A stretch of DNA of 64,000 nt. It comes from CBDCVA01 sp965222935 [NCBI: Candidatus Latescibacterota bacterium]. Its GTDB lineage: Bacteria; Latescibacterota; CBDCVA01. The stretch is taken from positions 1,674,001-1,738,000 of the forward strand of contig CBDCVA010000002.1 of NCBI GenBank assembly GCA_965222935.1, in the 5' to 3' direction. A program made the translations under genes and the position numbers. Position 1 is the first letter of the stretch, and each line of letters starts with the position of its first letter. Shown one piece after another: positions 8,457 through 17,597 of the stretch. A model generated the notes under the pieces. That model worked only from the letters and a program-made list of their open reading frames with translations, searched no databases and was not told the origin of the DNA.

Positions 8457-9923
8457 ATGAGCGCCCCGATTCGCGTCCGATTCCCGCCCTCGCCGACCGG
8501 TATGCTGCACGTCGGCGTGACGCGGACGGCCATCTTCAACTGGTTGTTCGCCCGGCACTTCGGCGGGACGTTTCTCCTGCGCATCGAGGATACCGACCGC
8601 GAGCGCTCGACGCCCGAGGCGGTGGAATCCATCCTCGACGGCCTGAGCTGGCTGGGGCTGGACCCCGACGAGGCGCCCGTCCGCCAGTCGGAGCGGCGGG
8701 ACGTGTACGACCGCTACGTGGCGCAACTCCTGGCGGCGGACCTGGCCTACCCCTGCACCTGCACCGAGGCGGACCTCGTCGAACGTCGCGCCCGCGCCCG
8801 CCGCGAGGGCCGCGCCTGGGCCTACGAGGGCACGTGCGCCGACCTTTCGCCCGGCGACCGTGAGCGTCTGCGAGCCGAAGGCCGCCCGTTCGCGATCCGC
8901 CTGCGCGTCCCGCCCGGCGAGACGAGGTTCGACGATCTGGTGCACGGTCCGGTGACGTTCGACAACGCGACGGTGGGCGATTTCGTCATCGTCCGCTCGA
9001 ACGGCGACCCCGTGTATCACTTGACGGTGGTGGTGGACGACGCGCTGATGGGGATCACGCACGTGCTGCGCGGCGACGACATCCTCTCATCGACGCCCCG
9101 GCATATCCTGCTCTTCGGGGCGCTGGGGTTCGAGACGCCGGTCTTCGGGCACCTGCCGTCGGTGCTGGGACCGGACAAGGCCAAGCTCTCGAAGCGCCAC
9201 GGCGCGACCTCGATCCAGGAGTACCGCCGCCGAGGGTATCTGGCGGAGGCCCTGGTGAATTTCCTGGCGCTGTTGTGCTGGTCGCCGGGGGACGGGCGCG
9301 AGAAGATGTTGCCCGGGGAACTGGTCGAGGCCTTCACCATCGAGCGCGTCAATCCAAAGCCCGCCATCTTCGACGAGAAGAAGCTCGAATGGCTCAACGC
9401 CACCTACCTCACCGACCTCTCCGCCGAGGCGCTGTTCGATGCCGTCGTCGCGCAGTGGGTCGATGCCGGGCTGGTGCGCGAGGGCGAGGCCGGGCCGGGC
9501 CGCGAACGGCTCCTGAGCGTGATCGAGGCCGTCAAGCCCCGCGCGCACGTTCTGCCCGATTTCGTGGACCTGGGCCGTTACTTCTTCGAAGCCCCCAGGG
9601 CGTATGACGAGAAGGCGCGCCGCAAGCACTGGAAGGGAGCCGAGACGCCCGACCGGCTGCGGCAAATCGCCGAGCGCTTCGAGGCCCTTGCGACGTTCGA
9701 CGAAGGGGCGAGCGAGGCCGCGCTTCGGGGCCTGGCCGAGGCCCTGGGGATCAGTGCCGCGAAGCTCATCCACCCGGTGCGGCTCGCGGTGAGCGGGATG
9801 GCGTTCGGTCCGGGGCTCTTCGAGCTCCTGGAGCTTCTGGGCCGGGAGAACGTGGTTGAGAGATGCCGCGGGGCGGCTGACTGGATCGAACGCCAGGGCC
9901 GGGCGGCCCGGATCTCGGCTTGA
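8457..9923 (+). CDS. gltX: Glutamate-tRNA ligase
   Basis: Class I aminoacyl-tRNA synthetase charging tRNA-Glu, 488 residues. The Rossmann signature reads FPPSPTGMLHVGVTRTAIFN; HVGV stands where HVGG/HIGH is usual. The KMSKS-type loop is DKAKLSKRHG. The middle part LLRIEDTDRERS and the C-terminal anticodon-binding helices are typical. The start is ATG 8457, since the frame upstream crosses the R-M remnant. A tRNA-Gln follows 66 bases later. If the organism lacks GlnRS, this enzyme may also mischarge tRNA-Gln for amidation; the window does not decide this. Confidence 0.95.
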   Translation: MSAPIRVRFPPSPTGMLHVGVTRTAIFNWLFARHFGGTFLLRIEDTDRERSTPEAVESILDGLSWLGLDPDEAPVRQSERRDVYDRYVAQLLAADLAYPCTCTEADLVERRARARREGRAWAYEGTCADLSPGDRERLRAEGRPFAIRLRVPPGETRFDDLVHGPVTFDNATVGDFVIVRSNGDPVYHLTVVVDDALMGITHVLRGDDILSSTPRHILLFGALGFETPVFGHLPSVLGPDKAKLSKRHGATSIQEYRRRGYLAEALVNFLALLCWSPGDGREKMLPGELVEAFTIERVNPKPAIFDEKKLEWLNATYLTDLSAEALFDAVVAQWVDAGLVREGEAGPGRERLLSVIEAVKPRAHVLPDFVDLGRYFFEAPRAYDEKARRKHWKGAETPDRLRQIAERFEALATFDEGASEAALRGLAEALGISAAKLIHPVRLAVSGMAFGPGLFELLELLGRENVVERCRGAADWIERQGRAARISA

Positions 9924-9989
9924 CCTCCGGCGCGCGGCTTCCCATCTTCAGGGCATGCTCCCCCGTTGAGGGGCGCGTCAAGTACCTCG

Positions 9990-10063
9990 TGCCTCCTGGT
10001 GTAACGGCAACACGCGTGACTCTGGATCACGTTATCGAGGTTCGAATCCTCGGGAGGCAGCCA
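9990..10063 (+). tRNA. tRNA-Gln (CTG)
   Basis: 74 nt with acceptor arms TGCCTCC/GGAGGCA, discriminator G and encoded CCA. The anticodon stem CGTGA/TCACG holds loop CTCTGGA, anticodon CTG for CAG codons. The T-arm is GAGGTTCGAATCCTC. Confidence 0.96.
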
Positions 10064-10144
10064 ATGACGCGCCAGGCCGCATCCCCCACGGTGCCGCACC
10101 CGAGGTAGCGCTGGACTTCCTGATCTTGCCTCGCTCCGACGTTG

Positions 10145-10165
10145 CCCTGGGCCTGTCGAAGGGTG
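10145..10165 (+). repeat. Dispersed intergenic repeat, copy 1
   Basis: Carries CCTGGGCCTGTCGAAGGG, one of six related copies in the window (others at 17511, 27231, 35013, 38073, 48520). It lies in the 130-base gap between tRNA-Gln and the DUF2723 gene. Confidence 0.6.
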
Positions 10166-10193
10166 AAGTTCCGGCCAGTGATGACACGGTGAA

Positions 10194-12611
10194 ATGAACG
10201 CCCCGGAACGTAGCGCGGCCGAATCCGGCGCCGAGGCTCGCCCCGGCGTTCTGAGACGCCTGGGCGCGTGGGCCCTCACGCCCGAGGGGATCATCGGCCT
10301 GGGGCTCTTCCTGATCGTTTTCGGGGTCTACCTGCGCAACATGGCGCCGACGACCTCGTTCTGGGATTGCGGGGAGTTCATTGCGTGCTCCTACACCCTG
10401 GGCATCCCGCATCCACCCGGTGCGCCGCTCTATCTCCTGGTGGGCCGCCTGTTCAGCCTGGTGCCGATCGGGGGCGAGATCGCCGCGCGCGTGAACTTCA
10501 TCAGCGTGCTCACCTCGGCGCTGACGATTCTGTTCATCTACCTGATCACGGTCAGGATGATCGCCGGCCCGGAGCGGTCCGGGGACGGCTTCCCGCAGAG
10601 CCTGGTGCGTTACGGCGGCAGCGCCGTTGCGGCACTCCTGCTCGCCTTCAGTTACACGTTCTGGTTCAACGCCGTCGAGGCCGAGGTCTATGCGCCTTCC
10701 CTGTTCTTCACGACCCTCGGCATCTGGCTCGCCCTGCGTTGGGTCGACCGCCATGAGCAACCCGACGCCCTGCGCTATCTGCTCTTCATCGCCTACCTGT
10801 TCGGCCTGGCGGGGGGCGTGCATCTGCTGTGCCTCTTGGCGATCCCGTCCATCGTGTGGCTCGTCCTGGCTACGAGGCCGCGCACACTGGCTCGGCCTCA
10901 GGTGTGGATCGGGGCCGTTCTGCTCTTCGGTCTGGCGTACACGACGTACTACGCTCTCTACATCCGCAGCGGCCTGAACCCTCTGATCGACGAGAACAAC
11001 CCCGAGAACTGGGCCAACTTCTACCAGTTTCTCCAGCGCCAGCAGTACGGGACCGAGAGCCTTCTGGTGGGGATGTTCGAGCGCAAGGCGCCCTTCTGGG
11101 AGTATCAGATGGGCTACATGTTCCTGAAGTATCTGCTCCAGCAGTTTTCCTTCCCGCTGGGCGCCTTCCCGGCCGTCTTCCGTGAGGCGGTGGTCCTCGT
11201 CCCGACGGTGCCGCTGCTGATAGGGCTTCTGGGCGCCGTTGTGCAGTTCCGGCGCGATCCGGTGATGTTCGTGATGCTCCTGGGGTTGTTCCTGCCGATG
11301 GGCGTGGGCCTCGCGCTCTATCTCAATATGGCCGATCCGCAACCGCGCGAGCGCGACTACATCTTCGCGGGTTCCTTCGTCATCCTCGCGATCTGGGTCG
11401 GGCTGGGCGCCGCGGCGCTCATCGAGGAGGCGGTACGCTTTGCCCAGCGCCGGAACTGGGGACGGCCAGTGTCCGTGACCGTGGTGGCCGCACTCTTGAG
11501 CATGCCCCTGAGCGCGTTGGCCCTGGGCTATCACGAGCACGACCGGGCGGACGACTTCATCGCGCACGACTACGGCTACAACATCCTGGCCTCCTGCGAG
11601 CCGAACGCCATCCTCTTCACCAACGGCGATAACGACACCTTCCCTCTGTGGTTTCTCCAGGAGGTGAAAGGCTTCCGGCGAGACGTTCGCGTGGCCAACC
11701 TCAGCCTGCTCAACACGCCATGGTACATCAAGCAGCTCCGCGATTTCGAGCCGAAGCTCTGCATCAAGTACACGGACGACGAGATCGACAACGTGCTCAC
11801 CGCCGCGACGGACGAGGCGATCCTTAAACGCCAGTGGCCCGAAGGCCAGAAGGCGGCGGCGGCGGGCATGGAATGGGAGCTTGTCTTCACCAACGAGTTC
11901 CGCATCCTGCGCGTCCAGGACGTGATGGTGTTTCGGATCATCGGATGGAACAACTGGGAGCGACCGATCTACTTCGCCGTCACCGTCAGCCCCGAGAACA
12001 AGATCGGGCTCGACCCCCACCTGGCGATGCAGGGCATGGTTTTCCGGCTTGTCCCCGAGCGCGATCCCGATGGCCTCGACCCCGAGCGCACGCGCCATAA
12101 CCTCTGGGAGGTCTACCGCTACACGGGGATCACCGACCCCGCGGTTCACAAGGACGACAATTCGAGCAAGCTGCTCACCAACTATCGTGCCGCTTACGTC
12201 CAGCTCGCCGACTACTACCAGCGCCATGAGCGCGATGCTGAGGTCCTGGCGGTTCTCGATCACATGGAACAATCCGTCGGCACCGAGGCGTCGATTCTCT
12301 ACATTTCCGCCGAGATCGCACAGCGCTCGGGCGAATACCGGCGCGCGCTCGACTACCTGTCCCGCGCCTACCAGGTTCGCGACTACGATTCGTTCCACGG
12401 GCCCACGGACTATGCCGACCTGTTTCTCGTCCTCGCGGCGGAACTGGAGCGGGAGGGGGACATCGCGGCTTCCATCGACGCCATGGAGGCCCTGCGCGGG
12501 ATCTACAGCAGCAGCAGCAGCGATACTGTGTCCCTGGCGGCGATAGACACGGTCATCCAGGAACTCCAGGATAAGCGCGCCCCCCGAGCACCCCAGACCG
12601 CTGCACCCTGA
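10194..12611 (+). CDS. DUF2723 multi-pass membrane protein (GT-C-like)
   Basis: 805 residues. The N-terminal half is a polytopic membrane domain with the DUF2723 signature: a first helix (IIGLGLFLIVFGVYL), then APTTSFWDCGEFIACSYTLG and PHPPGAPLYLLVGRLF, where acidic residues sit in the first periplasmic loop as in GT-C glycosyltransferases. About ten membrane segments follow, then a soluble C-terminal half (from about 440) that ends in TPR-like helices. The family is thought to transfer sugars to envelope proteins or lipids; this is inference. A GT2 transferase and a methyltransferase follow closely, fitting a glycan modification cluster. Confidence 0.85.
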   Translation: MNAPERSAAESGAEARPGVLRRLGAWALTPEGIIGLGLFLIVFGVYLRNMAPTTSFWDCGEFIACSYTLGIPHPPGAPLYLLVGRLFSLVPIGGEIAARVNFISVLTSALTILFIYLITVRMIAGPERSGDGFPQSLVRYGGSAVAALLLAFSYTFWFNAVEAEVYAPSLFFTTLGIWLALRWVDRHEQPDALRYLLFIAYLFGLAGGVHLLCLLAIPSIVWLVLATRPRTLARPQVWIGAVLLFGLAYTTYYALYIRSGLNPLIDENNPENWANFYQFLQRQQYGTESLLVGMFERKAPFWEYQMGYMFLKYLLQQFSFPLGAFPAVFREAVVLVPTVPLLIGLLGAVVQFRRDPVMFVMLLGLFLPMGVGLALYLNMADPQPRERDYIFAGSFVILAIWVGLGAAALIEEAVRFAQRRNWGRPVSVTVVAALLSMPLSALALGYHEHDRADDFIAHDYGYNILASCEPNAILFTNGDNDTFPLWFLQEVKGFRRDVRVANLSLLNTPWYIKQLRDFEPKLCIKYTDDEIDNVLTAATDEAILKRQWPEGQKAAAAGMEWELVFTNEFRILRVQDVMVFRIIGWNNWERPIYFAVTVSPENKIGLDPHLAMQGMVFRLVPERDPDGLDPERTRHNLWEVYRYTGITDPAVHKDDNSSKLLTNYRAAYVQLADYYQRHERDAEVLAVLDHMEQSVGTEASILYISAEIAQRSGEYRRALDYLSRAYQVRDYDSFHGPTDYADLFLVLAAELEREGDIAASIDAMEALRGIYSSSSSDTVSLAAIDTVIQELQDKRAPRAPQTAAP

Positions 12612-12633
12612 GGGATCGGCGGGCGTCTCGCTT

Positions 12634-13713
12634 GTGTCCCCGGAGCCTTCGGTCGCCGTGGTGATCCCCCACCACGGCGGCGGGGTCCTCTTCGGTTGCC
12701 TGGAAGCGCTCGATGCCTGCCGGCCGCGCCCCGAGCGGGTCATCGTCGTGGATGACGCCTCGACCGACGACACGGCAGCGCGTGCCCGGCAGCGCTTTGC
12801 CGGACTGATTGTCCTGCGCAACGAGCGCAACCTGGGCTTCGCCGAGAGCTCCAACCGAGGTATCGCGGCGGCTCGAACCGAGTTCGTCGCCCTGCTCAAC
12901 AACGACACGGAGGTCGCTCCGGACTGGCTGGCTCACGTGCTCGCGGTAGCCCGCGCTCACCCGGAGGCAGCCGCCATCCAGCCCAAGGTGCTCAGCCTGC
13001 GCGACCGGAGCCGCTTCGACTACGCCGGCGGCGCCGGTGGGCTGATGGATCGCTTCGGCTACCCCTTCGCGCTGGGCCGCCTGTTCGAACACTGCGAGGT
13101 GGATCGGGGCCAGTACGACCGGTCGCGCCCGATCTTCTGGGCTTCGGGGGCCGCTGTCTTCTTCCGTCGAATCGCGCTCGAAGCCGTCGGCCCTCTGGAT
13201 GCGAGTTTCTTCATGCACCAGGAGGAGATCGACGTGTGCTGGCGATTGAGACTCGCGGGTTATGAGGTCTGGTCCGCCCCGGCCGCCGTCGTCTACCATT
13301 ACGAAGGCTTCTCTCTGCGCAGGGGATCATTCCGCAAGGCGTACTACAACCACCGGAACAACCTGCGAACGTTGATCCACAACTACGGCCTCGGCACCCT
13401 CTGCGCGCGGCTGCCGGTCCGCCTGGCGCTGGAGCTCGTGACCATCGTCGTTTCGGCGCTAAGGCTCGATTTGGGGCGCGCCGCGGCGGCTCTGGCGGGG
13501 CTGATCTGGTGCGCGACCCACCCCCGCGCGCTCTGGCGCGGACGCCGCAGGGCCCAGAGCATCCGCACGGTCGACGACCGGGAAGCCCTCCGTGCGACCT
13601 TCCCTGGAAGCATCGTATTCGAGTACTTTATCAAAAGAACGCGCCGCGCCTCTTCTCTTGCTACGATTGCCCCGTGCGATGATGGTGGAACCCGTACCTT
13701 GCCCTCTGTGTGA
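12634..13713 (+). CDS. Family 2 glycosyltransferase
   Basis: A 359-residue cytoplasmic glycosyltransferase of the rhamnosyltransferase (WbbL-like) GT2 group, starting at GTG 12634. The nucleotide-sugar fold shows VAVVIPHHGGG, VIVVDDASTDDTA, NLGFAESSNRGI and the DxD-like LLNNDTEVAPDW. FFMHQEEIDVCWRLRLAGYE is the acceptor/catalytic region. The C-terminal helices (LPVRLALELVTIVVSALRL) may anchor it to the membrane. It lies 22 bases after the DUF2723 gene and overlaps the next gene by 35 bases. The sugar donor is not predictable. Confidence 0.9.
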   Translation: MSPEPSVAVVIPHHGGGVLFGCLEALDACRPRPERVIVVDDASTDDTAARARQRFAGLIVLRNERNLGFAESSNRGIAAARTEFVALLNNDTEVAPDWLAHVLAVARAHPEAAAIQPKVLSLRDRSRFDYAGGAGGLMDRFGYPFALGRLFEHCEVDRGQYDRSRPIFWASGAAVFFRRIALEAVGPLDASFFMHQEEIDVCWRLRLAGYEVWSAPAAVVYHYEGFSLRRGSFRKAYYNHRNNLRTLIHNYGLGTLCARLPVRLALELVTIVVSALRLDLGRAAAALAGLIWCATHPRALWRGRRRAQSIRTVDDREALRATFPGSIVFEYFIKRTRRASSLATIAPCDDGGTRTLPSV

Positions 13714-14605
13714 GACGCCAAGCCGTGCGCCTCACCTCATCTGCCCCGACCGCCTCCAGCCCGGCGGACCGCGCTTCACCCTCGTCCGTTGCGCGTGCGG
13801 GATCATCGCCACCGACCCGTGTCCTTCGCCGGATGAGATCGGGACGTACTACCAGCCTCCGGGATACGATCCCTTCCTGAGCGTGGCCGGAGGCTCGGGC
13901 CCCTTCGATTGGGGCTATGCCCGCGTTCGCTCGCTATCGGTGCGCTGGAAGCGGCGGCAGGTCGAGCGCCGCGCCGCGCCGCGAGGTGCGCTCCTGGACG
14001 TCGGTTGCGGCACGGGTGAGTTTCTATCGCACATGTCGCACATGTCGCGCGGGGATCGCTGGCGCGTCAAGGGCCTGGAGGCCGACCCCCAAGCTGCCGC
14101 CTATGCTAGGGAGCGCTTGGGTCTCGATGTGCTCTGTGCACGGCTGCCGGATAACCCGTTTGGCGAGCGTGTCTTCGACGTCATTACGGGCTGGCACGTC
14201 GTCGAGCACCTGCACGACCCGCTCGAGGGGCTTCGGGCGCTCCGCGCGATGTTGCGGCCCGAGGGTGCGCTGGTCCTGGCGCTGCCCAATCCGGCCTCTC
14301 TGGACGCGCGTTTTTATCGGAGCGCGTGGGTCGCCTATGATGCACCGCGTCACATCTATCATTATGCTCCGCAATCCGTTCGGCAACTTCTGGGGGAGGT
14401 GGGCTTCAAGCTCGTCCACCAGCGGCAGATGCCTCTCGATGCGGTCTACAACGTGCTGTTGAGCCTGCCGCTCGCCTTTCGTCTGGGGTTCTGGCGGGGC
14501 TTGTGGGGCAGCCTTCTGGCGCCGAACGTGTTGGGGGCATCGCTGGTCGCGGGGATGCGCGGCGTGGGTTCGGCGATGCTGTATGTCGCACGGCGAGAGA
14601 CGTGA
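13679..14605 (+). CDS. Class I SAM-dependent methyltransferase with N-terminal Cys cluster
   Basis: About 308 residues from the tandem ATGATG at 13679/13682, overlapping the GT2 gene. The N-terminus has a zinc-ribbon-like cysteine set (CPLCETP, LVRCACGIIATDP) common in sugar methyltransferases of this type. The SAM motif is LLDVGCGTGEFL, followed by an acidic strand-2 end (KGLEADPQA) and DVITGWHVVEHLHDP. It probably modifies a glycan or lipid product of the preceding two genes. The C-terminal hydrophobic stretch from about 260 might touch the membrane. Confidence 0.85.
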   Translation: MMVEPVPCPLCETPSRAPHLICPDRLQPGGPRFTLVRCACGIIATDPCPSPDEIGTYYQPPGYDPFLSVAGGSGPFDWGYARVRSLSVRWKRRQVERRAAPRGALLDVGCGTGEFLSHMSHMSRGDRWRVKGLEADPQAAAYARERLGLDVLCARLPDNPFGERVFDVITGWHVVEHLHDPLEGLRALRAMLRPEGALVLALPNPASLDARFYRSAWVAYDAPRHIYHYAPQSVRQLLGEVGFKLVHQRQMPLDAVYNVLLSLPLAFRLGFWRGLWGSLLAPNVLGASLVAGMRGVGSAMLYVARRET

Positions 14606-14842
14606 GCGTCTCGATGTGATTCCGATGAACAAACATCTTGCGGATGGACCCTAACCGCCGGGACGCTAAGGGTTGCCCCAGCGTCGCACCGTAGGCCCCT
14701 CCCCTGCCGGCGCCATCCCGAGCAAGCCGAAGGACGGCGGCGTTGGAGGCCTGTAGGGTCGGTCTGGCGAAGTTGACACGCGGTCCCGTTCGGCGCACCA
14801 TACCTGCGCGGTTCATGGGGTTCGGGAACGGGGGCACGGCTC

Positions 14843-15235
14843 ATGCGGCTTGAGATCGAGCGCCTGGTCAAACAGGCGGAGGCTGACCTGGCGTCGGCGG
14901 AGCGAAACTTGGTGGAGGGCGGTTACTACCTGGCCTCCTTCTGTGGTCACCAGGCTGTGGAGGAGCTCTTCAAGGCGCTCTACCTTCACAGCCTGCGGGA
15001 GCTCTACCCCAAGATCCACGACCTCGTCCGGCTGGCGGAGGAACTGAACGCGCCGCCGGGTGTGAAGGAAGCGGTGCGCGAGATCAACGCGGACTACGCG
15101 GCGAGCCGTTACCCCGAAGCGGCCAACGGGGTGCCGGCCGAGCAGTACGACGAGCCGAAAGCGAGGCGACACCTACAATGGGCCCGGCGCGCGATTGGGT
15201 GGGCGAAGAGCGAGCTATCCGAGAGCGAGCGTTGA
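14843..15235 (+). CDS. HEPN domain protein (PF05168 type)
   Basis: A 130-residue all-helical protein. RNLVEGGYYLASFCGHQAVE and ELFKALY form the core helix pair and YPKIHDLVRLAEEL is the conserved third helix. An R-x6-H pattern (R52, H59) fits the variable HEPN ribonuclease motif, but catalysis is not certain. Directly followed by an MNT nucleotidyltransferase, the usual HEPN/MNT toxin-antitoxin order. The 237 bases before it hold nothing I can identify. The HEPN protein would be the toxin-like member. Confidence 0.85.
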   Translation: MRLEIERLVKQAEADLASAERNLVEGGYYLASFCGHQAVEELFKALYLHSLRELYPKIHDLVRLAEELNAPPGVKEAVREINADYAASRYPEAANGVPAEQYDEPKARRHLQWARRAIGWAKSELSESER

Positions 15236-15534
15236 CCTTTGCACAGAACGCCGCCGAGCGGCTGGGCGCCGAGCGCGTGGTACTGTTCGGCTCGCGGGCT
15301 CGCGGCGACTGGCTGCTGGATTCGGACTACGACTTCATCGTCGTCTCCGCCTCGTTCGAGGGGCTGGAGACCTCGGAGCGCTGGCGCCGGACCTATGCGT
15401 GCTTCCCGGAGGGTCGCGGCGGCCTTCAGGCCCTCTGCTATACGCCGGAGGCGTTCGAGCGCAAGCGACGGGAGATCGGGATTGTGAGCGAAGCGCTCAA
15501 GACGGGCACGGACCTTCTGAGGGCGGGCGAGTGA
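15178..15534 (+). CDS. MNT-type minimal nucleotidyltransferase
   Basis: 118 residues with the polymerase-beta-like GS-x10-DxD motif exactly spaced (G38, S39, D50, D52 in GSRARGDWLLDSDYDF). Such MNT partners neutralise HEPN toxins, in some cases by AMPylating them. The ATG at 15178 overlaps the HEPN gene by 58 bases. A TTG at 15232, sharing bases with the HEPN stop (TTGA), is an equally good start and would leave 14 residues before the first strand. The stop overlaps the next gene's GTG. Confidence 0.85.
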   Translation: MGPARDWVGEERAIRERALTFAQNAAERLGAERVVLFGSRARGDWLLDSDYDFIVVSASFEGLETSERWRRTYACFPEGRGGLQALCYTPEAFERKRREIGIVSEALKTGTDLLRAGE

Positions 15535-16415
15535 GCATCGTCACTGAGCGCATCGCCCTCGCTGCGCTCGACCTGGATGGGACGCTCCTGCGCAGCGATG
15601 GCGCAGTGAGCCCCCGCGAAGTCGATGCAGTGCGCGCGACTGCCGAGGCGGGGGTCGAGATCGTCTTGGCCACGGGACGCTGTCGCCTGACGACGGCGCC
15701 TATCGCCGAAATCCTGGGCTGCCCTTGTGCGCTGATTCTCCAGAACGGTGTCTGGGCTGCCCGCAGCGTCGATGCTGCGCACCTTTTTGCCTCGGAGTTG
15801 GACGGGCCGACGGCGTGCGACGCTATCGCGTTCGTCAGGTCCCTGGATTTTACGCCTGCGGTGTGTCAGCCCGTGCCGCAAAGCCACATGGTCTGGTACG
15901 ACCGCATTGATCCATGGGTGCGTGAGGTTTTCCTTTTTCTCCGGAATTCGGGTCGCAGTGTGCATGTGGCGGACGTCGTGGAAGCAGCGTCAGGAGGTGC
16001 ATCGGTGGTCATGGCCTGCGGCGAAGAGAGGCGCGTTCGGAGGCTGATCGAGGCGGCGGCGGATGCGCTGCCCGATCTGGCAGTGAACGCCTCGATCAGC
16101 CCCACGGACCCGAACCACTGGTTTGCGGAATTCGCCCGTGCGGGTACCACGAAGGGACGAGCTCTCGCGCGTTACGCGGCGATGCGCGGTATCCCGCGCG
16201 AGGCTGTCCTGGCCGTAGGCGATGGGCCGAACGATGTTGATATGCTCCAGTGGGCCGGGGTGGGTCTGGCCGTAGCGGACGCACCGGAGGCCGTGCGCGG
16301 GTGCGCGGATGGGATCGTCCCCGATAGCGATGCGGACGGCGTTGCCGTGGCGCTGGAGCGGTGGGTGCTGCAGCCCCTTGAGCGGGACAGTGCCGTGGCG
16401 AGGGACCGGATGTGA
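15531..16415 (+). CDS. Cof-type HAD phosphatase
   Basis: A 294-residue haloacid-dehalogenase-superfamily hydrolase acting on small phosphorylated metabolites. Motif I is LDLDGTLLRSDG (nucleophile Asp), motif II VLATGR, and motif III/IV TKGRAL then VGDGPNDVDML. The cap between motifs II and III is of the C2 Cof type. The GTG start overlaps the MNT stop (GTGA), and its own stop overlaps the trpS start, so three unrelated functions are chained by 4-base overlaps. The substrate is unknown. Confidence 0.88.
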   Translation: MSIVTERIALAALDLDGTLLRSDGAVSPREVDAVRATAEAGVEIVLATGRCRLTTAPIAEILGCPCALILQNGVWAARSVDAAHLFASELDGPTACDAIAFVRSLDFTPAVCQPVPQSHMVWYDRIDPWVREVFLFLRNSGRSVHVADVVEAASGGASVVMACGEERRVRRLIEAAADALPDLAVNASISPTDPNHWFAEFARAGTTKGRALARYAAMRGIPREAVLAVGDGPNDVDMLQWAGVGLAVADAPEAVRGCADGIVPDSDADGVAVALERWVLQPLERDSAVARDRM

Positions 16416-17419
16416 GCGATCGGGGGCTGAGCATCGCGGGCAGGGCGGTGATGTTCAGCGGCATCCAGCCCTCAGGCGAGCTTCACATCGGCAATTACGT
16501 GGGCGCGCTGCGCAACTGGGTGAGCCGGCTCGACCGGTACTGGGGCTTCTTCTCCATCGTGGACTATAATGCGGTCACCGAGCCCTACGACCCTGATGAA
16601 CTGGCACCCTACGTCGTGGACGTGGCGAAAACGTATCTGGCCTGCGGTCTCACGCCCGATCGGTGTGATATCTTCGTCCAGTCGCAAGTCCCCGAACATA
16701 CCGAACTGGCATGGGTTCTCAACACGGTCTGCTCCGTGGGCGCCCTCGAACGAATGACCCAGTACAAGGACTGGGTCCAGCGCGAGCGGAGCGTGAACGC
16801 AGGCCTGCTCGAGTACCCCGTCCTGATGGCGGCGGACATCCTGCTCTACAAGGCTGTCGCGGTGCCCGTGGGCGACGATCAAGCGCAGCACCTGGAGCTC
16901 ACGCGCGAGATCGCCCGCCGCTTCAACAACCGTTACGGGCCAACCTTTCCCGAGCCGGAGACTTGCCTGCCCGAGGCCGGGGCGCGTATCCTGGGGCTCG
17001 ACGGCGCCGCCAAGATGTCCAAGAGCCTGGGCAACACCATACCGCTTACCGCCGGCCCCGAGGCGACCTGGAAGCTGCTGGCTCCCGCGGTCACCGACCC
17101 CGCGCGCGTGCGGCGCACCGACCCGGGGAACCCGGACATCTGTAACATCTTCACGATCCACAAGAGTTTTACGCCCGAAGGCCAGCGGGCGGAGCTGGAT
17201 CGGGGCTGCCGGACGGCGGGCATCGGCTGTCTCGACTGTAAGCGTGTCCTCGCGCGTCACATCGAGGAAGAGCTTGGGCCCATCCGCGAGCGCATCCTGT
17301 CCTGCTCCGACGCGGAGGCTTGGGATGCCCTGACCGAGGGCGCCCGGCGCGCGAGGAAGATCGCGCGGGAGACGATGGCGGAGGTGCGCGACCGGCTAGG
17401 CATGCGCTATCCCCATTAG
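16412..17419 (+). CDS. trpS: Tryptophan-tRNA ligase
   Basis: Class I synthetase of 335 residues, normal length. SGIQPSGELHIGNYVGALRN contains the HIGH-type motif (HIGN), and GAAKMSKSLGNTI is the KMSKS loop. MAADILLYKA and VGDDQAQHLELTR are conserved active-site parts. The C-terminal GCLDCKRVLARHIEEEL is typical of bacterial TrpRS. GTG start overlapping the HAD stop (GTGA). Confidence 0.96.
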   Translation: MSDRGLSIAGRAVMFSGIQPSGELHIGNYVGALRNWVSRLDRYWGFFSIVDYNAVTEPYDPDELAPYVVDVAKTYLACGLTPDRCDIFVQSQVPEHTELAWVLNTVCSVGALERMTQYKDWVQRERSVNAGLLEYPVLMAADILLYKAVAVPVGDDQAQHLELTREIARRFNNRYGPTFPEPETCLPEAGARILGLDGAAKMSKSLGNTIPLTAGPEATWKLLAPAVTDPARVRRTDPGNPDICNIFTIHKSFTPEGQRAELDRGCRTAGIGCLDCKRVLARHIEEELGPIRERILSCSDAEAWDALTEGARRARKIARETMAEVRDRLGMRYPH

Positions 17420-17510
17420 CGTGGGTTCCGGTAGTCGCCATTCTACCCTGTCCGTTCTTCGGATCGAAGGTATGGAGAACTAAAGAGACCGCGTCATGAG
17501 TGCGTCCTCA

Positions 17511-17540
17511 TGCTGAGCCCGTGGAGGGGTCGAAGGGTGG
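17511..17540 (+). repeat. Dispersed intergenic repeat, copy 2 (diverged)
   Basis: Related to the repeat at 10145 but with extra bases: CTGAGCCCGTGGAGG is followed by GGTCGAAGGGTGG. It lies just upstream of the rpmH promoter. Confidence 0.5.
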
Positions 17541-17554
17541 GCCTGTTGATTTCA

Positions 17555-17583
17555 TTGACCTGGAGGCCGGAGTTTTCTATTAT
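17555..17583 (+). promoter_or_regulatory. Predicted sigma-70 promoter of the rpmH operon
   Basis: TTGACC at 17555-17560 and TATTAT at 17578-17583 are separated by 17 bases, close to the housekeeping consensus. Transcription would begin near 17590, 75 bases before rpmH, giving a leader that contains the hairpin at 17598-17630. Confidence 0.7.
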
Positions 17584-17597
17584 AGTGTTTTGCCCGT

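Noticed and set aside
10032-12908. A 958-codon minus-strand open frame opposite the DUF2723 gene
   Set aside because: Its composition (rich in Arg, Gln, His, Glu) and lack of any domain are typical of the antisense of a GC-rich gene; the plus-strand protein has clear membrane and family motifs.
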